From Solirubrobacterales bacterium (GTDB lineage Bacteria; Actinomycetota; Thermoleophilia; Solirubrobacterales; Solirubrobacteraceae): DNA of 33,606 bases. Both the position numbers and the translations under genes were made by a program. Below the pieces are notes generated by a model, which worked only from the letters and a program-made list of their open reading frames with translations, had not been told where the DNA came from and did not search any database. The stretch lies in assembly GCA_019240115.1 (NCBI GenBank), contig JAFAYV010000010.1, positions 1 through 33,606 of the forward strand, in the 5' to 3' direction. Shown here piece after piece: positions 1-7,574 of the stretch. Numbering within the stretch: position 1 is the stretch's first letter; each line of letters opens with the position of its first letter.

Positions 1-497
1 CCGCCGCCGCCGGCGCCGCCGCCGCCGGCCAGCCGCGCCGCGAGCACGTCCCGGCGCGCGCGCAGCTCGTCGGCCCGTGCCGGCGTCCACAACGCCTCGA
101 ACCACCACTGTCCGTCGCCGTCGAGGCGGAGGAGGTGGTCGTAGTAGGCGAGGGCGAACGGCGGCAGCCGCCGCGAGCGTCGCGCCGGGCCCGCGACGAG
201 CCCGTAGCCGAGGTAACCGAACCAGCCGCCGCCGACGAAGCCCGGCGGCGCATCGGGCGGCGCCCGACCGGCGTCGACGAGCGTGGCGAACGCGTCCGCG
301 GTCTCCGGTGCGCACGCGACCGGCTCGGCGCCGACGAGCGCCCGCGCACCCGCCCAGCGACCGCTGAGCGCGAACGGCGCCTCGTCGTCGCGAACGAGCA
401 GCGCCTCGTGCCCGGGGAGTATGCCGCCGGGCAGCGGCTCGCGGCGGGCCGCGACGTCGCGCCCGGAACGGGGGTCGCGAAACGCGGGTCGGGCCAT
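1..497 (-). CDS. pabB: Aminodeoxychorismate synthase component I (PabB-like), N-terminal part, cut by window edge
   Basis: About 165 codons read leftward from an ATG at 497 and run off the window at base 1. The visible part matches the N-terminal domain of chorismate-utilising enzymes (PabB/TrpE), with the motif GGGWFGYLGYGL followed by a YYDHLLRLDGDGQWWFEA-type strand. PabB aminates chorismate on the way to p-aminobenzoate (pABA). pABA is needed for folate, and also for H4MPT, where RFAP synthase joins it to PRPP. The gene diverges from folE with 43 bp between starts and sits next to an RFAP synthase gene. I infer that this copy feeds the H4MPT pathway, although a folate role is equally possible. 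The catalytic C-terminal domain is outside the window, so PabB versus TrpE is judged only from the N-terminal motif and context. Confidence 0.72.
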   Translation of the reverse strand, partial: MARPAFRDPRSGRDVAARREPLPGGILPGHEALLVRDDEAPFALSGRWAGARALVGAEPVACAPETADAFATLVDAGRAPPDAPPGFVGGGWFGYLGYGLVAGPARRSRRLPPFALAYYDHLLRLDGDGQWWFEALWTPARADELRARRDVLAARLAGGGGAGGG

Positions 498-528
498 GCC
501 GGGAGTGTGGCCGACCTCGCCGACTCGT

Positions 529-534
529 TACGCT
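529..534 (+). promoter_or_regulatory. Putative -10 element for leaderless folE
   Basis: The hexamer TACGCT (TANNNT type) ends exactly six bases before the folE ATG at 541. That spacing would place the transcription start on the A of the start codon. No Shine-Dalgarno sequence is visible in the 43 bp between pabB and folE. Leaderless transcripts of this geometry are common in Actinobacteria. No convincing -35 box was seen. Confidence 0.45.
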
Positions 535-540
535 CACGCG

Positions 541-1170
541 ATGTCACCCGGCACGACAGACGGCCGCGACCCCCGCGCCGACGTTTCCGAGTACGACGTC
601 CCCGGCCGCCTCGTCGACCCCTCGCGGTTCGATCTCGAGGCGGCCGAGAGGGCCGCGCTCGATCTGCTGACGGCGATCGGCGCCGACGTCGAGGACCCCA
701 ACCTCGTCGGCACCCCCCGCCGGGTGGCCGCGTCGTTCGCCGAGCTCATCACGCCCGCCGACTTCGCCGCGACGACGTTTCCCAACGAGGGTCGCTACGA
801 CGAGCTCGTGCTCGTGCGCGACATCTCGTTTGAGACGCTGTGCATGCACCACCTGCTGCCGTTCTACGGCAAGGCGCACGTGGCCTACCTGCCGGGGCAG
901 CGGATCGTCGGCATCTCCAAGCTCGCGCGGGTCGTCGAGGCGTTCGCCCGCGATCTGCAGGTGCAGGAGCGCCTGACGCTGCAGATCGCCGATTGGCTCG
1001 AGGAGGAGCTCCGGCCGCGCGGCGTGGGGGTCGTGCTGTCCGCCGAGCACACCTGCATGACGATCCGTGGGGTGCGCAAGCCGGGCGCTCAGACCGTCAC
1101 CTCGGCCCTGCGCGGGCTCGTGCGCGACGATCCCCGGACGCGCCAGGAGCTGTTCAGCCTCGTGACCTGA
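541..1170 (+). CDS. folE: GTP cyclohydrolase I (FolE type)
   Basis: The 209-residue protein converts GTP to 7,8-dihydroneopterin triphosphate, the first step of folate-type and H4MPT-type pterin synthesis. The zinc-ligand motifs are present: CMHHLLPF around residues 101-108 (Cys101, His104) and EHTCM around 169-173 (Cys172). The GTP-binding and tunnel-fold region includes GISKLARVVEAFARDLQVQE. The length fits type I enzymes. The ATG at 541 is preferred because a TANNNT -10 lies six bases upstream; earlier in-frame starts lie inside the divergent pabB. It leads a four-gene plus-strand run (folE, DUF447, RFAP synthase, mfnB) with 4-nt gaps or overlaps. Methanogens use the unrelated MptA for this step, so a FolE dedicated to an H4MPT cluster is the bacterial solution. 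It may also serve folate. Confidence 0.95.
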   Translation: MSPGTTDGRDPRADVSEYDVPGRLVDPSRFDLEAAERAALDLLTAIGADVEDPNLVGTPRRVAASFAELITPADFAATTFPNEGRYDELVLVRDISFETLCMHHLLPFYGKAHVAYLPGQRIVGISKLARVVEAFARDLQVQERLTLQIADWLEEELRPRGVGVVLSAEHTCMTIRGVRKPGAQTVTSALRGLVRDDPRTRQELFSLVT

Positions 1171-1174
1171 GCGG

Positions 1175-1768
1175 ATGGGGCCCGACGCCGCATCCGACGC
1201 CGCCGCCCCGCTGATCGAGACCGTGGTCACGACCACGGGGCGCGACGGCGCGGTCAACTGCGCCGCCATGGGCGTGCGCTGGGGCGAGACCGAGCTCACG
1301 TTCTGGCCCTTCGATGCCACGCGGACGCTGCGCAACCTGCGCCGGCGCGGGGAGGCGGTGATCCACCTGACCGACGACGTCCTGCTGTTCGTGCGAGCGG
1401 CGCTCGGCGACCCCCGTCCGCCGGTGCGCCCGGCGAGCGCGGTCGACGGGTCGGTGATCGAGGAGTGCAGCGCCTGGCGGGAGGTCGTCGTCTGCGAGAT
1501 CGCGCCGGTGAGCGACGGCTCGCCGCGCTCGCGGGTGCGCGCCCGCGTGGTCGCCTCCGGCACCGGAGAGACTCCGCAGCTCGGCCTGTGCCGGGCGCGG
1601 CACGCCGCCGTCGAGGCGTCGATCCTCGCCTCGCGGCTGGCCTGGCTCGGCGCCGAGCGGGTGCGCCGCGAGCTCACCGGATTGCAGGAGCTCGTCGACA
1701 AGACGGCCGGGCCTCGCGAGCGGGCGGCGATGGACTACGTCAGCCGCTACGTCGCGCAGCGCACGTGA
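1175..1768 (+). CDS. DUF447 family protein, H4MPT-cluster associated
   Basis: A 197-residue protein I recognise as DUF447. This family has a flavin-reductase-like split-barrel appearance and is repeatedly found in archaeal and methylotroph H4MPT gene sets. Visible landmarks are the N-terminal ETVVTTTGRDGAVNCAAMGV, then WPFDATRTLRNLRRRGEAVIHLTDD, and the helical end LTGLQELVDKTAGPRERAAMDYV. The biochemical role is not established as far as I know. An FMN-dependent reductase or a pathway accessory protein are possibilities from fold and context only. The ATG lies four bases after the folE stop, and the stop overlaps the RFAP synthase GTG (GTGA), so translation is probably coupled in both directions. 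Confidence 0.8.
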   Translation: MGPDAASDAAAPLIETVVTTTGRDGAVNCAAMGVRWGETELTFWPFDATRTLRNLRRRGEAVIHLTDDVLLFVRAALGDPRPPVRPASAVDGSVIEECSAWREVVVCEIAPVSDGSPRSRVRARVVASGTGETPQLGLCRARHAAVEASILASRLAWLGAERVRRELTGLQELVDKTAGPRERAAMDYVSRYVAQRT

Positions 1769-2727
1769 CCGAGATCGTCGTCACCGCCCCGGCGCGGCTG
1801 CACTTCGGGATGCTCGACCCGGCGGGGATGGGGACCCGCCGCTACGGAGGGGTCGGCGTCGGGATCGGACGACCGCGAGTCGCGGTCGCGGTCGCCCCCT
1901 CGGCGACGCCGGGCGTCGAGGTCGACGGCGAGCAGTCCGAGCGGGCCGCCGAGGTCGCACGGCGAGTCTGGTCGCAGCTCGGCCTGCGCGACGGGGCGCG
2001 GCTGACCGTCCGCGAGGCGATCCCGCCGCACATGGGCCTGGGCTCGGGGACCAAGCTCGGGCTGGCGATCGCCCGGGCGCTCGGCGAGCTCGCAGGGCTC
2101 GACCTCGATCCCGCCGCGCTCGCCCGTCTGAGCGGCCGCGGCGCGCGCTCGAGCGTCGGCAGCTGGACGTTTGCGCTCCCCGGCCTCGTCGTCGAGGCGG
2201 GCGTGCGCGACGAGGGGTCGATCAGCCCGCTCATCGCTCGCCACCCGATGCCCGAGCGCTGGCGCTGCGTGCTCGCGCTCCCCCTCCGCGCCCAGGGCCT
2301 GGCCGGCGCGGCTGAGGAGCGCTTCTTCGCCGGCCTCAGCGAGCCGGCGGGCGCCGAGCCGAGCGTCGCCCGCCTGCTGCTGACCGCGCTGCTCCCGGGC
2401 CTGATCACCGGCGACATCGAGGAGTTCGGCGTCGCGCTGACCGAGATGCAGCGCGCGGTGGGCTCGATCTTCGCCGCCGAGCAGGGCGGCGTCTACCACG
2501 CGCAGGCCGCGCCGCTCATCGCCGCGCTCCTGCAGCTCGGCGTCGGCGCGGTCGGCCAGAGCTCGTGGGGCCCGGCCACCTACGGCATCGTCGAGAGCCC
2601 CGAGCGGGCCGCCGAGGTGGCCCGCGAGCTGCGCGCGATCGCCGGTGCGGCCGCCCGGGTGGAGATCGTCGACTTCGACCGCCGCGGCGCGCTCGTCGAG
2701 CGTCGCGCGGAGGCGTCGCTGCCATGA
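1765..2727 (+). CDS. mptG: Beta-ribofuranosylaminobenzene 5'-phosphate synthase (RFAP synthase)
   Basis: The 320-residue protein belongs to the GHMP-kinase-like RFAP synthase family (archaeal MptG, Orf4 of methylotrophs). It condenses pABA with PRPP, releasing CO2 and PPi, and this is the committed step of H4MPT synthesis. Signatures are the N-terminal VTAPARLHFGMLDPAG, the GHMP-type glycine loop PPHMGLGSGTKLGLAIARAL (about residues 87-106) and the C-terminal GQSSWGPATYGI. The start is a GTG at 1765 that overlaps the previous stop as GTGA. The motif TAPARLHFG sits where the family begins, which supports this start. The stop overlaps the mfnB ATG (ATGA). The neighbouring pabB supplies one substrate. 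Confidence 0.93.
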   Translation: MTEIVVTAPARLHFGMLDPAGMGTRRYGGVGVGIGRPRVAVAVAPSATPGVEVDGEQSERAAEVARRVWSQLGLRDGARLTVREAIPPHMGLGSGTKLGLAIARALGELAGLDLDPAALARLSGRGARSSVGSWTFALPGLVVEAGVRDEGSISPLIARHPMPERWRCVLALPLRAQGLAGAAEERFFAGLSEPAGAEPSVARLLLTALLPGLITGDIEEFGVALTEMQRAVGSIFAAEQGGVYHAQAAPLIAALLQLGVGAVGQSSWGPATYGIVESPERAAEVARELRAIAGAAARVEIVDFDRRGALVERRAEASLP

Positions 2728-3497
2728 GGCTGCTCGTCAGCGTCGTCTCGGCGCCCGAGGCGCGGGCCGCGATCGCGGGCGGCGCCGACATCATCGACGT
2801 CAAGGACCCGCGCGAGGGGGCGCTCGGCGCCCCGGCGCCGTCGGTGCTCGGCGAGGTCGTGGCCGCCGTCGCCGGGCGCGCACCGGTCAGCGTCGCGCTC
2901 GGCGACCTGCCCGACCTCCCGCATCTCGCCGCGCTCGCCGCCCACGGCGCCGCCGCGCTCGGCGCCGACTTCGTCAAGGTCGGCCTCCGCGGCCCGCGCG
3001 AGCCCGAGCGCGCCGCGGAGGTGATGCGCGCCGTCGCCGGCGCGGTCGGGCCCGGCGTCGGCGTCATCGCCGCGACCTACGCCGATGCGCAGGCGCTGCG
3101 CCCACCGGCGTTGGCGCCACGCGATCTCCCGCGCCTCGTCGCCGACACCGGCATCGCCGGCGCCCTCGTCGACACGTTCGTCAAGGACGGCCGCGGGCTG
3201 TACGGCTGGCTGTCCGCCGATGCGATCAGGGAACTGGCGCAGCGCACCCGCGCCGCCGGCGCGGTCTTCGCCGCGGCGGGACAGCTGACCCGCGACGAGC
3301 TCGCCGGGGTGCCGGCCGACATCGTCGGGGTTCGCTCGGCGGTCTGCCGCGGCGGCGACCGCCGGGGCGCGCTCGATCGCGAGCTCGTCGCCGCGGCCGT
3401 CGCCGCGCTCCGCGGTCAGTCGATTCGGGTTCCGCGGGACTCGGGAGAGCGGACGGTGACGACGACGCCGGTGCGGCGCACCGCGTCGGGCAGGTAG
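2724..3497 (+). CDS. mfnB: (5-formylfuran-3-yl)methyl phosphate synthase, MfnB
   Basis: The 257-residue TIM-barrel protein of the MfnB/DUF556 family forms the furan ring of methanofuran or methylofuran from two glyceraldehyde-3-phosphates. The Schiff-base lysine in DVKDPREGALGAP falls at residue 27, the same number as in the studied archaeal enzyme. A second conserved lysine lies in DTFVKDGRGLYGW (Lys154), with another in ADFVKVGLRG (Lys85). The ATG overlaps the previous stop (ATGA). The final ~25 residues after AAVAALRGQ look like a low-conservation extension, and they overlap the convergent mfnE by 82 bp. The true stop is not in doubt, since no earlier in-frame stop is present, but the tail is probably dispensable. 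Confidence 0.92.
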   Translation: MRLLVSVVSAPEARAAIAGGADIIDVKDPREGALGAPAPSVLGEVVAAVAGRAPVSVALGDLPDLPHLAALAAHGAAALGADFVKVGLRGPREPERAAEVMRAVAGAVGPGVGVIAATYADAQALRPPALAPRDLPRLVADTGIAGALVDTFVKDGRGLYGWLSADAIRELAQRTRAAGAVFAAAGQLTRDELAGVPADIVGVRSAVCRGGDRRGALDRELVAAAVAALRGQSIRVPRDSGERTVTTTPVRRTASGR

Positions 3498-4045
3498 GCG
3501 TCGACGGCGCCGGTGCCGCCGCCCTGCCGCGCGGCCAGCTCGGCGGCGGTCAGCGCCGTCAGCGGCGGATCGTCGCCCGGCCAGCGCGGCAGGATCCCGG
3601 GCACCGACTTGAGCAGGATCGCCTCGGGCGCCCCGATCGCGACCGCGGCGAGGACCGCAAGCGAGTCGCTGGTCACCGCCCAGGACTCGGGGACGTCCGG
3701 GCGGCCCCGGAACGCGGGCGCGGCCTCGAGCACCGCCGCCCCGACGGGCAGCGGGCATCCGCCGAGCCGGGTCACCCGCGCGCCGACGCCGAGCAGCTCG
3801 CAGAGCATCACCCCGAGCTGGTCCATCGCGCGCAGCGCGAGCTCGTGGGCGACCGCGTCGGAGAGGCCGATGCGGCGATCGAGCTCGCGCACCGCGTCGG
3901 CGAACGGGCCGCCGCCGGGGACGACGAGGACCCGGCGTCGCGCGGCGAGCACGCCGACCTCCGCACACGCGGCTCGCAACCCCGCAAGGCCCCGGTCGCG
4001 CAGCAGGCCGCCCCCGACCTTGACGACGAGCGGCGGCTCATTCAC
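3416..4045 (-). CDS. mfnE: Amino-acid-kinase-fold phosphotransferase, MfnE-like
   Basis: The 209-residue protein starts VVKVGGGLLRD and continues VLVVPGGGPFADAVRE, both typical of the amino acid kinase fold. SDSLAVLAAVAIGAPEAILLKSVPGIL follows in the nucleotide-binding half. In methanofuran synthesis MfnE phosphorylates [5-(aminomethyl)furan-3-yl]methyl phosphate to the diphosphate; small proteins of this family occur in methylotroph H4MPT clusters. The start is a GTG at 4045 that overlaps the end of mfnF by eight bases. Its 3' end overlaps the convergent mfnB by 82 bp. Assignment to MfnE rests on family plus the adjacent mfnF and nearby mfnB. Confidence 0.85.
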   Translation of the reverse strand: MNEPPLVVKVGGGLLRDRGLAGLRAACAEVGVLAARRRVLVVPGGGPFADAVRELDRRIGLSDAVAHELALRAMDQLGVMLCELLGVGARVTRLGGCPLPVGAAVLEAAPAFRGRPDVPESWAVTSDSLAVLAAVAIGAPEAILLKSVPGILPRWPGDDPPLTALTAAELAARQGGGTGAVDAYLPDAVRRTGVVVTVRSPESRGTRID

Positions 4046-5042
4046 CGCCGAGCACCGACAGGGCGACCGCGGCCGCGACGTCGCCGGCGGGGCCGCTGAG
4101 CGGGCCGGCGCCGCCCCGGGTCATCAGCCCGCAGCGGCCGGCGGCCGCCCGGGCGAGGAACGCCCCGACGCCCACGGCGACGACCTCGGGCGGGTCGGCG
4201 AAGCCGCCGGCGATCCTGCGCAGCGCGCGTGCGATCGCGTCGACCTGGGCCTCGAGCACCGCGTCGGCGATCGCCTCGAGGTCCCCGGGCGCGAGCTGCT
4301 CGGGGTCGGCGCAGACGACGCGCGCCAGGCGTGCGCGCACCTCGGCCGGCGTCGTGCCGCGGCCGTCGGGAAAGCCGCAGGGGCACTGCTCGGGGCGCAG
4401 CCGCCCGGCGAGCAGGTGCGCGTCGGCCGCGATCGCGAACAGCTCGGCGGACACCGGGCACGGCGCCCCGCCGATCGGTACGGCGTCGACGATGGCGGCG
4501 ACGTTCGTCCGCAGCGCGCCGGTGTAGACGAGCTCGCCGGCGAGCAGGCGCTCGACGTCGGTGCGCCCGGCGGCGCGGACCCGGCCCCCGGCGATCGGGA
4601 CGACGTCGGTCGTCGTGCTCCCGCAGTCAACGAGGATCGCGTCGGGAGCCGCGCGCGCGACGAGCAGCGCGGTGGCGATCCAGTTGGCCGCCGCGCAGCG
4701 CAGCGGGTCGGCTCGCGCCGCCGTCGGGCCGACGAGCTCGCCGTCGATGGTCAGAACCCGCAGGCGGCGCTCGGGCAGCGCGGCCTCGGCGGCGTCGAGC
4801 ACGTGCAGCACCCCCGCGCGCTTGGACGCGAACACGTCGACGAGCTCGGCGGTCGTCGTCAGCGCGACGGCGCCGTCGCCGCCCAGCGCCCCGACCGTCG
4901 CGGCGATCGCTCCCGGCAGGCCCGCGAGGTCGCGCCACAGCTCGAGCGGCTCGGTGAAGACGCGCGGCGGACCCTCGCCGTCGACGAGCGCCGCCTTCGT
5001 GTTGGCGCCGCCGATGTCGAGTCCGATCGCCGTGGCGGCCAT
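4038..5042 (-). CDS. mfnF: Hydantoinase/oxoprolinase-like MfnF, furan-tyramine coupling enzyme
   Basis: The 334-residue ASKHA/hydantoinase-like protein starts GLDIGGANTKAALVDGEG and has the second phosphate-binding-like motif DCGSTTTDVVPI around residues 139-150. The family also shows the RPEQCPCGFPDGRGT segment seen in H4MPT-cluster homologues. MfnF joins the aminomethylfuran diphosphate to the glutamylated tyramine (or tyrosine) moiety in methanofuran or methylofuran synthesis. Its ATG at 5042 is only nine bases from the divergent hisA-like ATG at 5052, so the promoters must overlap the opposing coding regions. It is followed by overlapping mfnE, its pathway predecessor. Confidence 0.9.
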   Translation of the reverse strand: MAATAIGLDIGGANTKAALVDGEGPPRVFTEPLELWRDLAGLPGAIAATVGALGGDGAVALTTTAELVDVFASKRAGVLHVLDAAEAALPERRLRVLTIDGELVGPTAARADPLRCAAANWIATALLVARAAPDAILVDCGSTTTDVVPIAGGRVRAAGRTDVERLLAGELVYTGALRTNVAAIVDAVPIGGAPCPVSAELFAIAADAHLLAGRLRPEQCPCGFPDGRGTTPAEVRARLARVVCADPEQLAPGDLEAIADAVLEAQVDAIARALRRIAGGFADPPEVVAVGVGAFLARAAAGRCGLMTRGGAGPLSGPAGDVAAAVALSVLGGE

Positions 5043-5051
5043 TGCAGCATC

Positions 5052-5744
5052 ATGGCGGTCGTGCGCGTCATCCCGGTCATCGATCTGCGGGGCGGGGTCG
5101 TCGTCCATGCCCGGCGCGGCGACCGCGACGCCTACGCGCCGCTGGACAGCCCGCTCGTCGACGGTGCCGATCCGGCCACCGTCGCCCGCGCGCTGACGCG
5201 GCGCTGTCGCACCGGCACCGTGTACGTCGCCGATCTCGACGCGCTCGCCGGCGCGCCGCCCGACGTCGCAACGCTGGCCGCCGTGGCGCGGGTGGCCGCT
5301 CCCTGGGTCGATGCCGGTGCCACCAGCGCGGAGCGGGCGACCGCCCTGAGCCGCGCCGGCGCCGCGCGCAACGTCGTCGGCACCGAATCGCTGCGCGCCG
5401 ACCTCCCGCCCGACGACCCGCCGCGCGCGCTGAGCGTCGACCTGCGCGACGGCCGCCTGATCTCTCCGCGCCCCGACCTCGACGGCCGCGAGCCCGTCGC
5501 GGCCGTCCCGCTCGCCGCCGAGCTGGGCGCCGCCGAGCTGCTCGTCATCGACCTCGCGCTCGTCGGCAGCGGCGCCGGACCTCCGGTCGCCGCGGTGGCT
5601 GCGCTCGCCGACGCACTGCCCGCCGCCGCCATCTACGCCGGCGGCGGCGTCCGCGACGACGCCGACCTCGCGGCTCTGCAACGGGCCGGCGCCGCCGGCG
5701 CGCTCGTCGCCACCGCGCTGCATGCGGGCCGTCTCAGCCTGTGA
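5052..5744 (+). CDS. HisA-like TIM-barrel protein of H4MPT clusters
   Basis: A 230-residue (beta/alpha)8 protein resembling phosphoribosyl-formimino isomerase HisA: RVIPVIDLRGGVVVHARRGDR at the N-terminus, VYVADLDALAG in strand 2-3, and IYAGGGVRDDADLAAL near the C-terminus. It lacks a histidine-gene context. It lies between methylofuran genes, diverging from mfnF by nine bases and overlapping the convergent RimK-like ligase by 11 bases. HisA-like proteins recur in archaeal and methylotroph H4MPT clusters and are thought to act in cofactor synthesis, but I know of no demonstrated reaction. A true histidine HisA cannot be excluded, although it is divergent from that family. Confidence 0.82.
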   Translation: MAVVRVIPVIDLRGGVVVHARRGDRDAYAPLDSPLVDGADPATVARALTRRCRTGTVYVADLDALAGAPPDVATLAAVARVAAPWVDAGATSAERATALSRAGAARNVVGTESLRADLPPDDPPRALSVDLRDGRLISPRPDLDGREPVAAVPLAAELGAAELLVIDLALVGSGAGPPVAAVAALADALPAAAIYAGGGVRDDADLAALQRAGAAGALVATALHAGRLSL

Positions 5745-6627
5745 CGAGCGCCTCACAGGCACCGACGACGCGCGCGGTCAGGTCGGCCTCGCAGACCGAC
5801 TGCAGTCCCTGCCATCCCGGGATCCCGTTGACCTCGAGCACGTGGATCGCGCCGTCGCGCCCCACGAGCAGGTCGACCCCGGCGACGTCCGCCTCGACCG
5901 CGCGTGCCGCGCGCAGCGCCAGCCGCTCCTCCTCGGCGCCCAGCGTCGCCGCGACCGGACGCCCGCCCCGGGCGACGTTCGCCCGCCATCCCGGCGCGAC
6001 CCGCTCCATCGCGCCGACGACCTCGCCGGCGACGACGAGCGCCCGCAGGTCGCGCGCGTCGGCGATCGTCGCCTGCAGGTAGAAGACGGCGCGTTCGAGC
6101 TCGAGCGCCCGGAACACGCGGAGCGCGACGTCGGCGTCCTCGATCCGCACCATCCCCGAGCCCATCGCCCCGAACAGCGGCTTGACGATCACGTCGCCGC
6201 CGAGCCGCGCGAACGCCTGCAGCGCGTCGGCGCTGCGCTCGCAGGCGATTGTCGCCGGCGTCGGCAGTCCCGCGGCGGCGAGCGTCGCCCCCGCCCACGA
6301 CTTGTCGACGGTCCGCTCGATCGCGCGCGGGCCGTTGACGCAGCGCACTCCGGCAGCGGCCAGCGCGTGCAGCGCGTCCATGCGGAAGATGACCTGCTCG
6401 AGCGAGCCACGCGGCAGCCCCCGAACGACGAGGAGGTCGAGCTCGTGCAGCGCGACGCCATCGGGGCCCGAGAGGGCCGCCGATCCGTCGGAGCCGATCT
6501 CGGAGACGAGCCGCGTCGCGGGAATCGTCGCCACGACATGACCGCGACGTTGAAAGGCGTCCTGTAGGCGGCGCGCATGCCAGAGACCCGAGGCGCCGAG
6601 CACCCCGACCCGCAGCCCGCCGCTCAC
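5734..6627 (-). CDS. RimK/MptN-like ATP-grasp ligase
   Basis: The 297-residue protein has an N-terminal Rossmann-like segment (VGVLGASGLWHARRL), the ATP-grasp lysine region DVIVKPLFGAMGSGMVRIED (about residues 145-164) and the metal-binding end LEVNGIPGWQGLQ. It resembles the RimK family, which adds amino acids, often glutamate, to a carboxylate through an acyl phosphate. Archaeal MptN and CofF are such ligases acting on H4MPT and F420. By context this enzyme probably adds glutamate to H4MPT or to methylofuran, whose bacterial form carries glutamate chains; which of these is not decidable here. The GTG start overlaps the mch stop (GTGA). It is the last gene of the eight-gene minus-strand operon and overlaps the HisA-like gene tail by 11 bp. 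Confidence 0.88.
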   Translation of the reverse strand: MSGGLRVGVLGASGLWHARRLQDAFQRRGHVVATIPATRLVSEIGSDGSAALSGPDGVALHELDLLVVRGLPRGSLEQVIFRMDALHALAAAGVRCVNGPRAIERTVDKSWAGATLAAAGLPTPATIACERSADALQAFARLGGDVIVKPLFGAMGSGMVRIEDADVALRVFRALELERAVFYLQATIADARDLRALVVAGEVVGAMERVAPGWRANVARGGRPVAATLGAEEERLALRAARAVEADVAGVDLLVGRDGAIHVLEVNGIPGWQGLQSVCEADLTARVVGACEALVTG

Positions 6628-7574
6628 TGCGTGAACGAGCGCTCCAGGACCTCCGGCGCGAGGCCGCCGCCATGATGGGCGCGCCCGGACTCGGTGCTCG
6701 TCAACGTCACCGCCGCGGGGCTGAACAGCATCGGGTCGATCTCGTAGAAGTCGCCGCCGGCCTCCTCGAGCAGCTCGCCGAACGGGGTCCCGAACGCGTC
6801 GGAGGCCGACGAGGGCAGCCGCGCCGCCAGCTCGGCGACCTCCTCGTCGTCGCCCTGCAGCCAGAGATGCGCGGTCCCCCCGTACAGCATCGCGTCGTTC
6901 GTGCGGCCGATCGCCGCGCCGTCGTCGGCGGCGATCGGGGCCAGCGGGCAGCAGCCCCAGCCGCTGCGCACCCGGGCGGGGTCGACCTCGAGCTCGTGCA
7001 GCTTGTGCAGCGCGGTCTCGACGACCCGGGCCGCGATCTGCACCGAGCCGCACGCCGAGGCGGTCGGCGCGATCAGGAACGTCAGTTTCGAGGCCGGCAG
7101 CTCGCACGCGGACGCCACCTTCTCGACGATCTCCGCCGGCGGGTCCTGTCCGGTCTCCAGGCACAGCACCGCGCGATCGGCCTCCTCGCGCCAGGCGAGC
7201 TCCTCGAACAGGTCCTCGACACACGCCAGGCAGCGCCCCGGCCCTGACGCCAGCGCGAAGAAGTCGTCGGTGGCGAGCTTCCAGCCCGCGTACTGGGAGG
7301 CGAGGCAGGCGGTCGCGGGGTCATCGACGGCGACGCCGACCCCGGGCCACGTCCGATCGCCGACGGTCACCCCGATCGGGTCGACCCGCCCGAGGCCGCC
7401 CATGCAGGCGGCGGCGAACCCGAGCCCGGCGGCGGTCCCGCCCGGGACCTGGGCGCCGCAATCGACGACGCGCGCGCCGCCCTCGAGCTCGCGGACGGCG
7501 ATCCGCAGCGCGTCGGCGTCGGCCACCATCGCGTCGACCAGCGCGGCGGCGCGTTCGTTCATGGACAGGCTCAT
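6624..7574 (-). CDS. mch: Methenyl-H4MPT cyclohydrolase
   Basis: The 316-residue protein matches Mch, which hydrolyses methenyl-H4MPT to 5-formyl-H4MPT between MtdB and the Fhc complex. Recognisable stretches are GGTAAGLGFAAACMGGLGRV, ASQYAGWKL, LTFLIAPTASACGSVQIAAR and the C-terminal YEIDPMLFSPAAV. The length equals that of the family. The ATG at 7574 overlaps the fhcC stop (ATGA). A second in-frame ATG four codons later is possible, but the overlap pattern of the whole operon favours 7574. Stop and next start overlap as GTGA. Confidence 0.97.
   Translation of the reverse strand: MSLSMNERAAALVDAMVADADALRIAVRELEGGARVVDCGAQVPGGTAAGLGFAAACMGGLGRVDPIGVTVGDRTWPGVGVAVDDPATACLASQYAGWKLATDDFFALASGPGRCLACVEDLFEELAWREEADRAVLCLETGQDPPAEIVEKVASACELPASKLTFLIAPTASACGSVQIAARVVETALHKLHELEVDPARVRSGWGCCPLAPIAADDGAAIGRTNDAMLYGGTAHLWLQGDDEEVAELAARLPSSASDAFGTPFGELLEEAGGDFYEIDPMLFSPAAVTLTSTESGRAHHGGGLAPEVLERSFTQ

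Noticed and set aside
544-1701. Long minus-strand open frame opposite folE and DUF447
   Set aside because: It is an Arg/Ser/Ala-rich antisense shadow created by high GC; the plus strand carries clear FolE and DUF447 motifs.
2580-3968. 462-codon minus-strand open frame opposite RFAP synthase and mfnB
   Set aside because: Low-complexity Arg/Gly/Ala composition with no motif; both plus-strand genes are well supported.
5052-5744. Standard histidine-pathway hisA
   Set aside because: No other his gene is nearby and the location inside methylofuran genes, with divergent core sequence, favours an H4MPT-cluster paralogue; not fully excluded.
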